Part shown: positions 62,590 to 64,000 of the stretch, piece by piece
How positions within the stretch are numbered: the stretch's first letter is position 1
How the letters are laid out: every line of letters begins with the position of its first letter
NCBI RefSeq assembly: GCF_026151205.1
Contig: NC_087073.1
Coordinates: 6,841,001 to 6,905,000 of the forward strand
DNA from: Bolinopsis microptera
Lineage: Eukaryota > Ctenophora > Tentaculata > Lobata > Bolinopsidae
DNA: 64,000 bases
Direction: 5' to 3'
Made by a program: the position numbers and the translations under genes
The notes under the pieces: generated by a model
What the model was told of the DNA's origin: nothing
Database searches by the model: none
The model's input: only the letters and a program-made list of their open reading frames with translations

Positions 62590-62905
62590 GCAGTTACAAT
62601 TTCGAATACCGCCGAGAGAATTCCCTTCAAAACCAAATAGCGCTGTTACTAACGGAAGTTATGTTAACTTTGGTGAAAAATCATAACTACTCGCACACAA
62701 CTGAATTTAGGATATTTCAAAAGCTTTTCGTTTTAGATCCATATAACTCCAACATCAAAATGACATTCGTTTTGAAAACTTTCACACCGAAACGTTTAAG
62801 CGTGAAAGTTGTTCGTAAACGAGGGTTAATCAAGCACCAACGTATTCACACTGATTAAAGCTTTTTAAGTGTGATTGTTGTCCGTACGATTCTTTATCAC
62901 GCCAT
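62590..62905 (+). pseudogene. Zinc-finger remnant
   Basis: The frame ends RGLIKHQRIHTD, a C2H2 finger end, and after the stop the next finger is visible in another frame (FKCDCCPYDSLSRH). Earlier parts do not give clear fingers. Probably a decayed zinc-finger gene unlike the two upstream. Confidence 0.4.
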
Positions 62906-62926
62906 GTCCCTCCCCCCATGTCCTAA

Positions 62927-62945
62927 CCCCCCCCCCCCCCCCCCC
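62927..62945. repeat. C19 homopolymer
   Basis: Nineteen consecutive C; length may be unreliable in assembly. Confidence 0.9.
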
Positions 62946-63502
62946 TATATAGCCTTATAGATAGAAAAGTTGCATCGCCAGCTTTCCTCGAGTATCACTA
63001 TCAGTCCTCTTTAAGTCTTTACTCCCCAGCATCTACATGTTCATGTTAATATTTCGACATAAAGACTATTATAATAGAGGCTGCCAATTTGAAATCCTGC
63101 CAAAAATTGCTTACAAGAATATCAATCACTGTCTTAAAAATATATAGAAGTGTATATTTTAAGTATACAAATTGAGTGGTACAAAGTTCATTGACCACTT
63201 CAAGTTGAACTACTTGCTATATATCTACAGTTGTAGCCAATTCACAAACGCTCGTTTGAACATCACATTCCTATGAACTTTAAGAAATTAATTATTATAT
63301 AACTTTATTCAAATCAAAAATAGAGCATAAATGAATATCTTAAAGATCTGTTAAGTAGCCTGAAAAAAAGAAATACTGATACACACGCTATAACAATTTC
63401 TTCCATCCCGCTCTATCAGAGGCTAAAAGTCTTAAAATGTTTAATTTTTAAGAAATAAAATACTAATTAATTAGTTTATGAACAGCACTTTAAAACCTCA
63501 GA

Positions 63503-64000
63503 ATGTCAGCAGATAACGAATCAGACGATGACGGAGATCTGGAGACCATGGTCATTACTCTCGGATCACGGATGATAAAAGCAGCCTACGCTGGGGAGAA
63601 AACCTGTAGATACCTCTCCCAACAGGTCCACTCAGGGACTACGGGTGGAAGATGAATAATTAAAATTTCATTAGCATATTGTTCCCTTCATTGTGCTGAT
63701 TCCGGGAAGCATTCTCTTTACGCCCTTTATCATACTGTAGAATGAGATATCGTTCATTTAAAGCTTTTTAAATCTCCCAACAGGTACACGTTCTCACCAC
63801 AACAGACTCAACTCTCATAGAACAGGTACACGTTCTCACCTCAACAGACTCAACTCTTATAGAACCTGATGAGGGCAAATCTATCCCTTTGTTAGACACC
63901 ACAGAAGAGAAAGTAAACCAGAAACAAGCTTTAGTGACTGCTCTGAGAAAATGCTGGTCCGAACAGTACGGTATTAATCTGCAGCCGACAGAGACTCGTT
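63503..64000 (+). CDS. Partial unidentified gene, first two exons
   Basis: Exon 1 (63503-63625) starts 1 nt after CCTCAG and encodes MSADNESDDDGDLETMVITL then GSRMIKAAYAGEK, ending CAACAG|GTCCAC. Exon 2 starts at 63784 (TCCCAACAG|GTACACG) in phase 0 and stays open to the window edge. Exon 2 begins with a 42-bp direct repeat (VHVLTTTDSTLIEQ then VHVLTSTDSTLIEP). The opening ITLGSRMIKAAYAGE faintly recalls the first phosphate loop of actin-related proteins, but this is weak. Truncated by the window. Confidence 0.6.

Larger units (their letters stand above)
61952..63502. other. Region between the PLE and the last gene
   Basis: AT-rich with short ATATTATCTAATACT duplicates near 62395-62425, a zinc-finger relic and a poly(C) tract. 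The PLE 3'UTR may extend into its first few hundred bases. Confidence 0.45.

Noticed and set aside
1-64000. tRNA, rRNA or snRNA genes
   Set aside because: I looked for B-box-like GTTCRA sequences and other signatures but found no convincing cloverleaf; a covariance-model scan would be decisive.

Overview
The window is eukaryotic nuclear DNA from an animal. It is AT-rich and intron-bearing, with single or short genes on both strands. I recognise a SON-like splicing cofactor, the histone acetyltransferase HAT1, VPS54 (GARP complex), two Yippee proteins (one YPEL5), an HNK-1-type carbohydrate sulfotransferase, the SCYL2 pseudokinase, DNAJC12, a short YEATS2-like protein, CKS1, a NUDT9-like Nudix protein, a rhodopsin-like receptor and C2H2 zinc-finger genes. 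Transposon remnants include a Penelope-like element (PLE), two copies of one LINE family, and MITE/foldback elements. Compact introns, an orphan receptor, EN+ PLEs and acceptor-like sites directly before most start codons would fit a non-bilaterian animal such as a hydrozoan or ctenophore. The exact lineage cannot be fixed from the sequence alone.

Layout: 1-4.5 kb is non-coding apart from a 23-bp minisatellite. A six-exon NUDT9-like gene (+) lies at 4.5-6.3 kb, a SON-like gene (-) at 7.5-14.1 kb, and HAT1 (-) at 15.9-21.8 kb. HAT1's largest intron holds a 64-bp minisatellite, an Ig-like fragment and a two-exon GIY-YIG nuclease gene on the other strand. A minus-strand run follows: VPS54 (22.8-26.0), Yippee-like (27.1-27.6), sulfotransferase (28.6-29.7), YPEL5 with two alternative last exons (30.5-31.4), SCYL2 (32.4-35.1) and a 163-aa orphan (35.4-35.9). 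A CpG-rich mosaic of repeats fills about 37.6-38.9 kb. Then come plus-strand genes: DNAJC12 (40.1-41.4), YEATS2-like (41.9-43.5), two tandem BTB-RRM genes (44.2-45.9 and 47.3-49.1) with a LINE between them, CKS1 (50.4-51.5), a 7TM receptor (52.9-54.0), a tandemly duplicated zinc-finger gene (54.2-59.3), a PLE with one frame break (59.4-62.0), and the first exons of an unidentified gene (63.5-end).

Three themes stand out. First, several tandem repeats straddle splice junctions. The SON-like gene has 20 extra copies of one of its 5' splice sites in the following intron, and HAT1 has 9 extra copies of its exon-1 5' splice site. Second, most genes have an AG acceptor within 0-20 nt of the ATG, which suggests spliced-leader trans-splicing or pervasive short 5'UTR introns. 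Third, there is an unusual BTB plus three-RRM protein family whose two tandem copies are nearly identical only over the start of the BTB domain. The genes are mostly unrelated housekeeping functions (splicing, chromatin, Golgi/endosome traffic, chaperone, cell cycle) and I see no shared pathway.
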